Part shown: piece by piece, positions 8,779 through 17,743 of the stretch
Layout: the number at the start of each line of letters is the position of its first letter
Position numbering within the stretch: position 1 is the stretch's first letter
Source: Korobacter sp963758505
GTDB taxonomy: Bacteria; Acidobacteriota; Terriglobia; Terriglobales; Acidobacteriaceae
Direction: 5' to 3'
Length of the DNA stretch: 64,000 nucleotides
Assembly: GCA_963758505.1 (NCBI GenBank)
Contig: CAVWVJ010000003.1
Coordinates: forward strand, 372,001 to 436,000
Notes under the pieces: generated by a model
What the model saw: only the letters and a program-made list of their open reading frames with translations
What the model was told of the DNA's origin: nothing
The model's database searches: none
Program-made: the position numbers and the translations under genes

Positions 8779-9216
8779 ATGGGCTCCGTACCTATGCGCA
8801 TCAGCCGCATCTCAGAGAACCTCCAGATCATCCAGGACGAAATCAGTTTACTAGCCGGGCAAGAGTTTGGGTCCAGCTGTGTCGAAGAACCTTTCGGCGA
8901 GCCGGATGTTCACGCTTTGCGAAAAGTGAAATCTTCCGTGGACCACCTCCGCCAGGTGCTGCGCACCTACATCGACTTCGCCAGCGCCCACGTTGGGCCA
9001 CCGGATTCCGAGGAGTTCCAGAAGCTTCGCGCCGAACGCACAACGCAAATCCTGCGTTTCGCCTGCCTGGGACTCCAGCGCCGCGAAGGCAAGGACCACG
9101 AGGTTCCCTCGTCGCTCTTCGAACAACTCACCCAGATGACCATTGCCACCGTCGACCGGTACATCGGGACCGAAAGCTCTTTCCAGGAAGAAGCGATGCA
9201 GGCGGCAGCCGATTAA
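8779..9216 (+). CDS. Hypothetical helical cytoplasmic protein
   Basis: 145 residues, no signal peptide or membrane segment, mostly helical and rich in Glu, Gln and Arg. Phrases such as MRISRISENLQIIQDEI and LRKVKSSVDHLRQVLRTYIDFA look like amphipathic helices. No family is recognised. An alternative ATG at 8794 begins MRISRI. A promoter-like TTGTCG lies near 8741. The DNA ligase gene follows 51 nt downstream on the same strand. Confidence 0.65.
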   Translation: MGSVPMRISRISENLQIIQDEISLLAGQEFGSSCVEEPFGEPDVHALRKVKSSVDHLRQVLRTYIDFASAHVGPPDSEEFQKLRAERTTQILRFACLGLQRREGKDHEVPSSLFEQLTQMTIATVDRYIGTESSFQEEAMQAAAD

Positions 9217-9267
9217 CGCCTAAGCGAGCAGCAGAATCGCGGGGAGCGAACCGGCATCCAACGCAGG

Positions 9268-10974
9268 ATGCAGCTTCTTGCCTCGACCTGCGAGGCCGTT
9301 TCGGAGACTTCGAAGAAAACCGAGAAGATCGCGCGTGTGGCGGCCTATCTCCAGTCGCGGAGCGTGCCGGACGCGGCGCTCTCGGCGATCTTCCTCTCCG
9401 GACGCCCCTTTGCCGCTTACGAAGAACGCACCCTCCAGGTGGGCGGATCGATCCTCTGGCGTGTGGTCGCCGAACTCTCCGGCGCCACCGAGCCGCAACT
9501 CACCGCCGCCTACAAACGACACGGCGACCTGGGAGATGCCGCCTTTGACGTGCTCGCCGGAAAAGCCCCGGAAACCGGCAGTCTCACTCTTCGTGAAGTC
9601 GCGCACGCTTTCGGAGAGATCGCGGCCTCCAGCGGCGCCGCCGCCAAAACAAAACTTCTTCGCGAACTGCTGCTCCGCGCCTCGCCCCTGGAAGCCAAGT
9701 ACCTGGTCAAAATCATTACCGGGGAACTGCGAATCGGGCTGAAGGAAAGCCAGGTCGAAGAAGCGATCGCGAAGGCCTATGGGCGCGACCTCGCGGCGGT
9801 GCGCCGCGCCAACATGCTGGTTGGCGACATCGGGGAGACCGTGGTGCTCGCCGCCGGCGACAAACTTGGCGAGGCGAGCATGCGCCTGTTGCATCCCCTC
9901 GGGTTCATGCTCGCGACTCCCGCGGAGAACGCAGAAGAGGCCTTTGCCGAATTCGAGCACGCGATCGTCGAAGACAAATATGACGGCGTCCGCGCCCAAG
10001 TGCACGTCTCGGGAGACAGCGTCCGTCTCTTCTCGCGCACGTTGGACGACATTACCGATTCGTTTCCCGAACTCGTGCCTTCCCTTGCCGCCATCGGCCA
10101 GGACGTGATCCTCGACGGCGAAATCCTGGCCTGGCGCGACGGCCAGGCGCTTGCCTTCAGCGAGTTGCAGAAACGGCTCGGACGAAAAAAAGTATCCACC
10201 ACATTGCAGCGGGAAGTTCCCGTCAGTTACGTGGCTTTCGATGTGCTGTACGCCAGGAACGAGCTCACGATCGACCGACCGCTCAGCGAGCGCTCCATCT
10301 TGCTCGACGAGATTTTCGAGCAGGCAAAGGAACGGCTTTCCAGTCCAGCCTCACACGCCCAGAGCTCGCTTTTGTTTCCAGAGGAATCTCACGCAGAGAT
10401 CGAGCCTCGCGTGCTGCGCGCACCGCAGGCACGTGCAGATTCGCCCCTTGAGCTCGATCGCCTTTTCGAGGCGGCGCAGGCGCGCGGCAACGAGGGCCTG
10501 ATGATCAAGGACATCGGCTCCTGCTACGCGGTCGGCCGTCGCGGAAAATCGTGGCTGAAACTCAAGCGCGAACTGGCTACGTTGGATGTCGTGGTCACTG
10601 GCGCAGAGTTCGGCCACGGCAAGCGGGCCGGGATTCTCAGCGATTACACCTTTGCTGTCCGTGACGGAGAGCGACTTTTGAACGTGGGCAAGGCGTATTC
10701 CGGCCTCACGGACAAAGAGATCGCGGACTTGTCAGCATGGTTCACCGCACATACGCTCGTGGATCATGGCTTCGTACGCGAGGTAGAACCGAAGATCGTG
10801 CTGGAAGTCGCGTTCAACGCGGTGATGAAGTCCGATCGCCACAACAGCGGCTATGCGCTGCGTTTTCCGCGCATCCTGCGCATCCGCGATGACAAGCCGG
10901 CCGCGGAAATCGATACCGTGCAAAGAGTCGAGGAGATCCACGACGCGCAGTTCCACGTGCGCCGGCGGCAATAG
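9268..10974 (+). CDS. lig: ATP-dependent DNA ligase
   Basis: 568 residues with the layout of archaeal/eukaryotic Lig1-type enzymes: an N-terminal DNA-binding domain (about 1-210), an adenylation domain with nucleophile Lys237 in the KYDGVR motif, LDGEILAWRDG, GNEGLMIKD and SWLKLKRE, and a C-terminal OB domain. It seals nicks after lysine adenylation. An extra stretch of about 30 residues (near 355-390, with SSPASHAQSSLLFPEE) sits between the FDVLYARNE and RGNEGLMIKD motifs. No Ku or LigD partner is nearby. Its stop codon abuts that of the convergent CDF gene. Confidence 0.93.
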   Translation: MQLLASTCEAVSETSKKTEKIARVAAYLQSRSVPDAALSAIFLSGRPFAAYEERTLQVGGSILWRVVAELSGATEPQLTAAYKRHGDLGDAAFDVLAGKAPETGSLTLREVAHAFGEIAASSGAAAKTKLLRELLLRASPLEAKYLVKIITGELRIGLKESQVEEAIAKAYGRDLAAVRRANMLVGDIGETVVLAAGDKLGEASMRLLHPLGFMLATPAENAEEAFAEFEHAIVEDKYDGVRAQVHVSGDSVRLFSRTLDDITDSFPELVPSLAAIGQDVILDGEILAWRDGQALAFSELQKRLGRKKVSTTLQREVPVSYVAFDVLYARNELTIDRPLSERSILLDEIFEQAKERLSSPASHAQSSLLFPEESHAEIEPRVLRAPQARADSPLELDRLFEAAQARGNEGLMIKDIGSCYAVGRRGKSWLKLKRELATLDVVVTGAEFGHGKRAGILSDYTFAVRDGERLLNVGKAYSGLTDKEIADLSAWFTAHTLVDHGFVREVEPKIVLEVAFNAVMKSDRHNSGYALRFPRILRIRDDKPAAEIDTVQRVEEIHDAQFHVRRRQ

Positions 10975-11904
10975 CTAGGAAGGTTCGTGATGGTGGCTGT
11001 GGCTTACGGGGATCACGCAGCCGTGCGCCACCTCGCACACTTCGTGTTCAAACTGGATGGTCGTGTGATAGACGTGGAAGTCGTGCGCCAGGCATTCGTT
11101 AAGAGCGCGCAGAATAGACTCGCTCTCCGAGGCACGAAGGTCGGCGATACGCACATGGCAGGAGAGAGAATGGGTCTCGCTGCCAATGCTCCACACGTGC
11201 AGATCGTGCACGTCGATGACCCCCTCGATCGTGCGCATGCGCTCGGCGACGCTGTCCAGGTTCATGCCTCGTGGCGTTCCCTCCAGCAGGATGTTCAAAC
11301 TTTCCCGTATCACTCCGAAAGAAGACCAGAGCACCAGCGCGCCGATCCCGAACGATAGTGCTGCATCGATCCACGTTTGTTTCGTCACGAGGATGAACCA
11401 GCCACCCACGATGACTGCGGCGGTGGAGAGCGTGTCGCCAACCTCATGCAGGAAGGCGCTGCGGATATTGAGGTCCCTGCGCGTGCGCATCAGCATCAAC
11501 GCGATTGCGCCGTTCATCACTACGCCGCAGGCTGCCACCCACATCATCGTCTTCGGCTCCACATCGGAGGGAGCATAGAAACGGCGGAAAGCTTCGTAGA
11601 AGATGAAGAAGGCGATGATCACCAGCGACGCCGCATTGATGAAGGCAGCCAGCACCCCCGCGCGGTGATACCCGAACGTCTTGGTGGCGCTCGGCGGCCG
11701 CGACTGGATGTAAACCGCTACCCAGGTCAACAACAGAGCGAGAAAGTCGGAGAGGTTGTGCCCGGCTTCCGAGAGCAGCGCAAGGCTATGCGCGCGCAGG
11801 CCCGCCACCACCAGCAGCACGATATAGAAAACCGTGACCACCAACGACGCCCGGAGCACACGTGCGGTTTTCTCGTCGTGCAGGTCGCCGGTATGGGCAT
11901 GCAT
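10975..11904 (-). CDS. Cation diffusion facilitator (CzcD/ZitB-like) metal exporter
   Basis: 309 residues. Six membrane helices span about residues 17-200, with the two paired metal sites of the CDF family: H49xxxD53 in SEAGHNLSD and the second HxxxD in FLHEVGD. A cytoplasmic ferredoxin-like domain follows (MRTIEGVIDVHDLHVW) and there is a His-rich tail (HSHHHEPS). It exports Zn2+ or related divalent cations by proton exchange; the exact metal cannot be read. It is convergent with the ligase with no gap between stop codons. Confidence 0.92.
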   Translation of the reverse strand: MHAHTGDLHDEKTARVLRASLVVTVFYIVLLVVAGLRAHSLALLSEAGHNLSDFLALLLTWVAVYIQSRPPSATKTFGYHRAGVLAAFINAASLVIIAFFIFYEAFRRFYAPSDVEPKTMMWVAACGVVMNGAIALMLMRTRRDLNIRSAFLHEVGDTLSTAAVIVGGWFILVTKQTWIDAALSFGIGALVLWSSFGVIRESLNILLEGTPRGMNLDSVAERMRTIEGVIDVHDLHVWSIGSETHSLSCHVRIADLRASESESILRALNECLAHDFHVYHTTIQFEHEVCEVAHGCVIPVSHSHHHEPS

Positions 11905-12124
11905 ACCTATAGTTTAAAGGGCTTTCCCGGCGCCTTCAACTTACCTTCGTCTGGTTTGAGCCGCGGCTGCCCTGGATTCCGCACTTTAGGGCTGAGCCCC
12001 GAAACCTCCCCGCCCGTCCCCGATGCATCTGTACATGGAAGATCGAGCGGCTGCTACCCCGCCCTTCGTCACCCGCAGCCGCGTTTGTGCAATCGAGTTT
12101 TCAGGACGAACCAGGGAGAAAACC

Positions 12125-13126
12125 ATGAAGAAGCACACCATGTTAGCCGTCCTCGCCCTCGCGATGATGTTTGCGTATGCCAGCGCCAAGGCGCAGCAAC
12201 CGATGGGCGGTAGCCCGGGAATGGGTGGCCAGCAACCAGGAATGCAAAGTCCGAACAATCCCAATAACCCGAATAATAATCCGATCGACATGGGTCCCAA
12301 TCAACAGACCCAGCAGCAGCAGCAACAACAGAACATTCCGCAAGTGAGCGATAGCGATCTGCAAAAGGCGGTGAAGGATAAGCTCGCCTCTGAGCCCGCA
12401 TTCGCCAATGTCCAGGCCGCCGTTGATAAGGGCAAGGTAACCCTCGATGGCACCGTCAATTCGAAAGACGACAAGAAAAAAGCAAAGAAGATGGCGCAGT
12501 CCGTCGCAGGCGTCCGCGGCGTGAAAGAGCACCTCACCATCAGCGGCAAGGAAAGTCCGGGCAGCCAGAGCAATCAGAAGCAGATGTCAAGCGGGTCGGG
12601 ACCGGGCATGGCGTTCCTGAGCGCGCAGGACGCTGCCCAGGGAAACGCTTCGCAGAATACCGCGGGGAGCATTGCGGGAAACTCGCAGACCTCGGCGAAT
12701 CCTACGAACTCTGCGCCGCAGTCTGGCGCTCCTGAGGCCGGCAGCAGCATGCAGCAGAGCGGGACTACCGCTGCGAGCGCAGGCGGCGATACCCTGAAAC
12801 TGCAAAAACAGATTGAAACCCACATCAAGAACGATCGTTCGCTGACCGATAGCACCGTGACTGTGAATGTCTCGGAGAACGCCATCGACCTGAACGGGAC
12901 GGTCGGTAGCAACAAGGCAAAGAGGAATGCCGAACGCATTGCTCAGTCTTACGCGCAGAACCGCAAAGTGAATGACAACCTGCAGGTAACCGGCGCGGGC
13001 AACAGCGATCTGAACAACGGCCACTCGGCGATGAGCAATGGGGCTACCCAGGGCACACCGAAAGGCGATTCTTCGCAGATGCCGCAGAGCAATTCTCCGG
13101 ACAAAGGCGACCAGTCCCCCCGGTAA
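12125..13126 (+). CDS. Secreted protein with two BON domains
   Basis: 333 residues from an ATG behind GGGAGAA. A signal peptide (to about residue 23, SAKA-Q) is followed by a low-complexity Asn/Pro/Gln/Met region, a BON domain (about 78-140: LQKAVKDKLASEPAFANVQAAV through GVRGVKEHLTISG), a Ser/Gln/Ala linker, a second BON domain (about 220-283: KLQKQIETHIKNDRSLTDSTV through NDNLQVTGAG) and a disordered tail. BON domains are small modules of periplasmic proteins thought to contact membranes. The specific role is unknown. It ends at a clear terminator. Confidence 0.85.
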   Translation: MKKHTMLAVLALAMMFAYASAKAQQPMGGSPGMGGQQPGMQSPNNPNNPNNNPIDMGPNQQTQQQQQQQNIPQVSDSDLQKAVKDKLASEPAFANVQAAVDKGKVTLDGTVNSKDDKKKAKKMAQSVAGVRGVKEHLTISGKESPGSQSNQKQMSSGSGPGMAFLSAQDAAQGNASQNTAGSIAGNSQTSANPTNSAPQSGAPEAGSSMQQSGTTAASAGGDTLKLQKQIETHIKNDRSLTDSTVTVNVSENAIDLNGTVGSNKAKRNAERIAQSYAQNRKVNDNLQVTGAGNSDLNNGHSAMSNGATQGTPKGDSSQMPQSNSPDKGDQSPR

Positions 13127-13158
13127 ACATTGCTAATGATTGCGAACTTCAGCCAAGC

Positions 13159-13183
13159 GGCACGCGAAAGCGTGCCCTTTTCT
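13159..13183 (+). terminator. Rho-independent terminator after the BON-domain gene
   Basis: GGCACGC-GAAA-GCGTGCC followed by CTTTTCT, 32 nt after the stop. Confidence 0.85.
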
Positions 13184-13280
13184 GTGCAGTGATACCTGGA
13201 ATCGGAATTTCCGCTGCGTCCAAATGCCCGAATGCCGAATCCAATGTTTGTCGCTGTTTCTTGGCGCGAGGGAGCTCGAG

Positions 13281-14489
13281 TTGGCGTTGTCCCAGGAGAA
13301 AAATCTTCGCGCTACGACCCTGTTAATGGCGGTGGGCGTTGGCGTTGCCGTCGCAAACATCTACTATTGCCAGCCGCTGCTCGGCATCATGGCTCGTGAT
13401 CTGCACGTCAGCGACCACAAGGCGGCCCTGGTCGCTACCCTCATCCAGGTGGGCACTGCGCTTGGCATGCTGTTTTTCGTTCCCCTCGGAGACATTGCGG
13501 AACGCCGTGCATTGACCGTGCGGATGTGCATCTTTATCGCCTTTGCCGCATTTCTGAACGCCATCGCTCCGAACTTCACCCTGCTCGCCGTCTTCAGCTT
13601 TGTATTAGGACTGGGATGCGTCGTCCCGCATCTGATTCTTCCCTTCGCCGCGCACCTGGCGCCCGAGGGATCACGCGGTAAGACCGTGGGAACGGTAATC
13701 AGCGGCATGCTCATTGGCATTCTGCTTGCGCGGACGGTTGCAGGCTTCGTTGGAGCGCAGTTTGGCTGGCGCGCCATCTATTGGATCTCGTGCGTGCTGA
13801 TGCTGGCGCTCGCCTTTGCCTTCTGGCGCATGTTGCCCGAGAGCCGCTCCGAAACGCGCATGCACTACTTCGACCTGTTGCGTTCCGTCGGCAGCATGGT
13901 TCGCGAGCACGCCACGCTGCGCGAATCCGCCGCAATCGGCGCGCTGCTGTTTGCCGCCTTCAGCGCCTTCTGGACGACCCTCGTCTTTTTCCTGGCACGT
14001 CCTCCGTACCACTACGGAGCCCGCATGGCCGGCGCAATGGGCCTGCTTGCGGCTGCCAGTGCTGCGCTAGCCCCTCTCGTCGGACGAATGGTCGATCGGC
14101 GTTCGCCGAAGCTGGGCATCGCCATCGCGGTCTTGATGACCCTCGGCTCATTCGCGCTCCTGGCGGTCGCCGGACACTGGCTTCTCGGACTTTCCGTGGG
14201 CGTGGTGCTGCTCGACGTCGGCGTGCAGACGGGGCACATCAGCAACCAGACCCGCATCTACAATGCCTTTCCGCATGCGCGCAGCCGTGCCAACACGGTG
14301 TACATGGTCAGCTACTTCACCGGCGGCGCGTTGGGCTCCGCCCTCGGCACCTTGGGCTGGAACCTGGCAGGATGGGCTGGTGTATGTACCGCGGGCGCAG
14401 TGCTGCTGGTACCCGCACTACTGATCCTGCGTACTATGCGTAATGAACGGACTGAGGCTGTCGAGGAAATCGAAATGTCCGTTGCCTAG
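13281..14489 (+). CDS. MFS transporter (drug/solute exporter-like)
   Basis: About 402 residues with twelve predicted membrane helices. It begins ATTLLMAVGVGVAVANIYYCQPLLG, common in bacterial MFS exporters, with the loop motif PLGDIAERR between helices 2 and 3 and a matching GRMVDRRSPK in the second half. TTG at 13281 is preferred because GAGGGAG sits 6 nt upstream; the longer ORF from 13140 crosses the upstream terminator. The substrate cannot be inferred. It is convergent with polA, 17 nt apart. Confidence 0.85.
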   Translation: MALSQEKNLRATTLLMAVGVGVAVANIYYCQPLLGIMARDLHVSDHKAALVATLIQVGTALGMLFFVPLGDIAERRALTVRMCIFIAFAAFLNAIAPNFTLLAVFSFVLGLGCVVPHLILPFAAHLAPEGSRGKTVGTVISGMLIGILLARTVAGFVGAQFGWRAIYWISCVLMLALAFAFWRMLPESRSETRMHYFDLLRSVGSMVREHATLRESAAIGALLFAAFSAFWTTLVFFLARPPYHYGARMAGAMGLLAAASAALAPLVGRMVDRRSPKLGIAIAVLMTLGSFALLAVAGHWLLGLSVGVVLLDVGVQTGHISNQTRIYNAFPHARSRANTVYMVSYFTGGALGSALGTLGWNLAGWAGVCTAGAVLLVPALLILRTMRNERTEAVEEIEMSVA

Positions 14490-14506
14490 CCGGCAAAATG
14501 CAGGCG

Positions 14507-17300
14507 CTATTCCATGTCGCGCCAGTTTGGACCGACGCCTACTTCCACCGCCAAGGGCACGGTCAGCTCGGAGTGAACATTCTCCATCCTCTCCTGCACC
14601 AACGCCCGTGCCTCCTCCACCTCGCTCTCCGGCACCTCGAAGACCAGTTCGTCATGTACCTGGAGGAGCATTCGGGTCTTCATCTTTCGTTCGGCGAGGT
14701 CGTGTTGAATGCGGATCATCGCCAGCTTGATGAGATCGGCTGCGGTCCCTTGCAGCGGCGTGTTGGTAGCGGTTCGCTCGGCAAATCCACGCAGGTTCGG
14801 GTTACGGCTATGGATATCCGGAATCGGCCGTATCCGTCCGAAGAGTGTGCTGACCTTTTCCTCTTGCCGCGCCTGTTCGAGGGTAGCGTCGATCCACGCG
14901 CGCACTCCGCTATAGCGTTCGAAGTAGCTCTCGATGTAACGTTTCGATTCCTTCGTATCGATCCCAAGCTGCTGCGAGAGTCCGAACGGAGAGATGCCGT
15001 ACACGATTCCGAAATTGACCGCCTTGGCGCGGCGGCGGTGCTCCGCGTCGATCATCATCGGGGGCACGCCGAAGACTTCGCTCGCCGTCAACTGGTGGAT
15101 ATCGCGGCCGGTTTTGTAGGCTTCCACCAGCAGCTTGTCCTGCGAGAAGTGCGCCAGCAGACGTAGTTCGATCTGCGAATAGTCGGCGGCCAGCAGCACA
15201 TGGCCGGGCTCCGCGATAAAGGCGGCACGAATCTCTCGCCCAATCTCGGTGCGAATCGGAATGTTCTGCAGGTTTGGATTGATGGATGAAAGACGTCCAG
15301 TCGAGGTCGCGGCCTGATTGAAGGTAGTGTGCAGTCGCCCGCTGCCGATCCGGCAAAGCGCGGGCAACGCATCGACATACGTCGATTTGAGCTTCGTGAG
15401 CTGCCGGTACTCCAGCACCAGTTTCGGCGCCTCGTGCTCGCTGGCCAAGCCTTCCAACACATCGACGGCTGTCGATATGGTCTTGCCCTTGCCGTATTTC
15501 ACCGGCTTGGGGAGGTTGAGCTTGTTGAACAGCACATCGCCCAACTGCTTCGGGGAGTTGATATTGAACTCCATCCCGGAGAGGTCATAGATGCGCCGTG
15601 CCAGCGCCTCGGCATCGCGCTCCAGGCGCTTGGACATGTGCGCAAGCACCTCGCAATCCAGCTTCACGCCCGCTTCTTCCATGGCACGCAACACCGGCAC
15701 CAGAGGCCTGTCGATCTCGTCGTAAACCTTCTTCAGTCCGGAATCTTCCACCATGCGGTGCAGTTTTGCCGCCAGGCGCTGCGTCATATCCGCCGCTTCG
15801 GGCAGCGTGCCCGCCAATTTGAGATTCAAGCGGCGTAAGCGCCACATCCGGAAGACGATAGGTCGTGTAGGTGGGATCCAGCAGGTACTCGTAGAGCATG
15901 GTGTCGTGCTCCACCGACTCAAGCGGCAATCCTTCGCGCATCGCCGCCTTGGCGTCGTGTACCGCCTTCGGGATCGCCGGATCCGCCAGCGCCCGCCGCG
16001 CCAGTTCCCCGATCGCGCCCTTCAACTCCACGGACCGTGCGTGTCCCTCCTTGCTGGCAAGCGCGATCGTGCGCACCTGCGGAGCGTCCGCGGGTTCCGT
16101 CATGGCCAAAGCCAACTGCGGCGCCTCTTCTTCGGCCTCAGCCTCTTCTGCTGTCGCTTGTGGTGGAACAACAATGGCGTCGAAGGCGACGGCCAGCGGG
16201 TGGTCCGCATCCACCTCCTTCAGCAAGCTGTCCAGATCCGCTACACTTCCGGCCTCGGCATAGTCCGTTTCTCCCACCGCGGAGCCCTCGGTCAGGAATT
16301 GTTTGAGCAGCGTCGTGAACTCCAACTCCCCGAAGAGAGCTTTGCAGGCTTCGTAGTCAGGGTCCTGAGCGCGCATCGATTCGGCATCGAAAGAAACATC
16401 CACATCGGTGCGGATGGTCGCCATCCGCTTGCTGAAGATCACGGCATCACGGTTCTGCTGCAACGATTCGCGATAGCGCTTGCTCTCCACTTCGTCCGCA
16501 TGATCGAGCGCTGCCTCCACGCTTCCGAAGCGCTGGATCAATTGCACCGAACCCTTGTCGCCGATTCCCGGCGCTCCCGGGATGTTGTCGATGGAATCGC
16601 CGCGCAACGCCATCACATCGACGACGCGCTCGGGCGGCACGCCGAGAATCTCTTCGACTTTCTTCGGATCGCAGATCAGGTTATCCTTCGGCGGGTTGAG
16701 AATGCAGACACGGTCGGTCACGAGCTGCATCATGTCCTTGTCGCTGGAGACGATGTACACGGGAAAACCTGCATCCGCCGCCTTCTTCGAGAGCGTGCCG
16801 ATCACGTCATCGGCCTCGAAGCCTTCCGCCGAAATCATCGGGATCCGATAAGCCCGCAGCGCTTGTTCGATATAGGGCAGTTGTTGCGCCAGGTCCTCCG
16901 GCATCTCGGTGCGATTTGCCTTGTAGCCTCCGTAAGCGATCTCCTGGAAGGTCTGGGTCTTGCTGTCGAACTTGCGGACCGAGGTGACCTCTTTGGCCTC
17001 CTCGTCGCGGAACGTGGGGCCGCCTTCGAAGATCGCGGCGATATATTCCGGCCCAAAATCCTGCCGTAGCTTGTTCAACATATTGACGAAGACATAGGTC
17101 GCGCTGGTCGGAATGCCTGTCTTGGTCGACATGGGACGCTGCCGCGCCATCGCGTGATACGCACGAAAGACGAAACCGAAGGTGTCGATGAGAAAGATTC
17201 GGCCCAGTTTCTTCGTATCGGGAGGAACCGGCGCCTTGTACTCGGCGATTGCGGAACTCGGTTCGGCAGGGCTGCTGGCGGATTTCTTCTTCGCGGGCAC
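14507..17300 (-). CDS. polA: DNA polymerase I, reading frame broken by one extra base near 15836
   Basis: Read through one single-base shift, this gives about 930 residues, the normal Pol I length. The first part (from 17300) has the 5'-3' exonuclease domain (FLIDTFGFVFRAYHAM, GFEADDVIGTL, SSDKDMMQLV, GDSIDNIPGAPGIGDKG). The second, in another frame, has the polymerase domain (DYSQIELRLLAHFS, RRAKAVNFGIVYGISPFGLS, QVHDELVFEVP). The switch falls in CTT-A-CGC: dropping one base restores LPDVAL-RRLNLKLAG. The proofreading domain looks inactive because the ExoI motif FDTET reads FDAIVV. Sequencing error, mutation or recoding are all possible. Confidence 0.9.
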
Positions 17301-17366
17301 AGAAAGATGCTATCGGAAGCGCTGCGGAGGCGCAAAACCGCAAAACTTGGAGTATCGTGTCGGCGT

Positions 17367-17741
17367 ATGCAATTCGCCACCGAACGCCAACTCTCCCTCC
17401 GGGCAGCGATGCAGCAACTGCCTTCTTCCGACGGCAAACCTTTTACCGAACTATTTCGCCACGGCTCGCTCTGCGTGGAAATCTTCGCGCCGCGCGGCCG
17501 CGATACCCAGCAACCGCATACGCGCGATGAGGTCTACGTCGTGGCCAAGGGCAGCGGCGATTTTGTAATCGGTGATGAACGCGTGAAGTTTTCCGCCGGC
17601 GATCTTCTCTTTGCCGCAGCCGGCGAGGCACACCACTTCGAAGACTTCACCGACGACTTCTACACCTGGGTACTTTTCTACGGTCCCGAAGGCGGCGAGG
17701 CGGCACAGGATCCCGAATGGGCGCTCGGCGAGTTCGCCTGA
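17367..17741 (+). CDS. Cupin-domain protein
   Basis: 124 residues forming one small beta-barrel. The first cupin motif is visible as PHTRDEVYVVAKGSGDFVIGDE, the second as FSAGDLLFAAAGEAHHFEDF, giving His/Glu/His metal ligands. It is probably a small metal-binding enzyme or sugar-binding protein; the substrate cannot be told. It is divergent from polA and convergent with the GT39 gene, only 2 nt from its stop. Confidence 0.85.
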   Translation: MQFATERQLSLRAAMQQLPSSDGKPFTELFRHGSLCVEIFAPRGRDTQQPHTRDEVYVVAKGSGDFVIGDERVKFSAGDLLFAAAGEAHHFEDFTDDFYTWVLFYGPEGGEAAQDPEWALGEFA

Positions 17742-17743
17742 AC

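Noticed and set aside
15836..15836. Calling polA two separate genes
   Set aside because: The halves join exactly at the family's continuous sequence and only one has a plausible start.
15753..17069. 438-codon plus-strand open frame inside polA
   Set aside because: Antisense to clear Pol I motifs; His/Arg/Leu-rich shadow composition.
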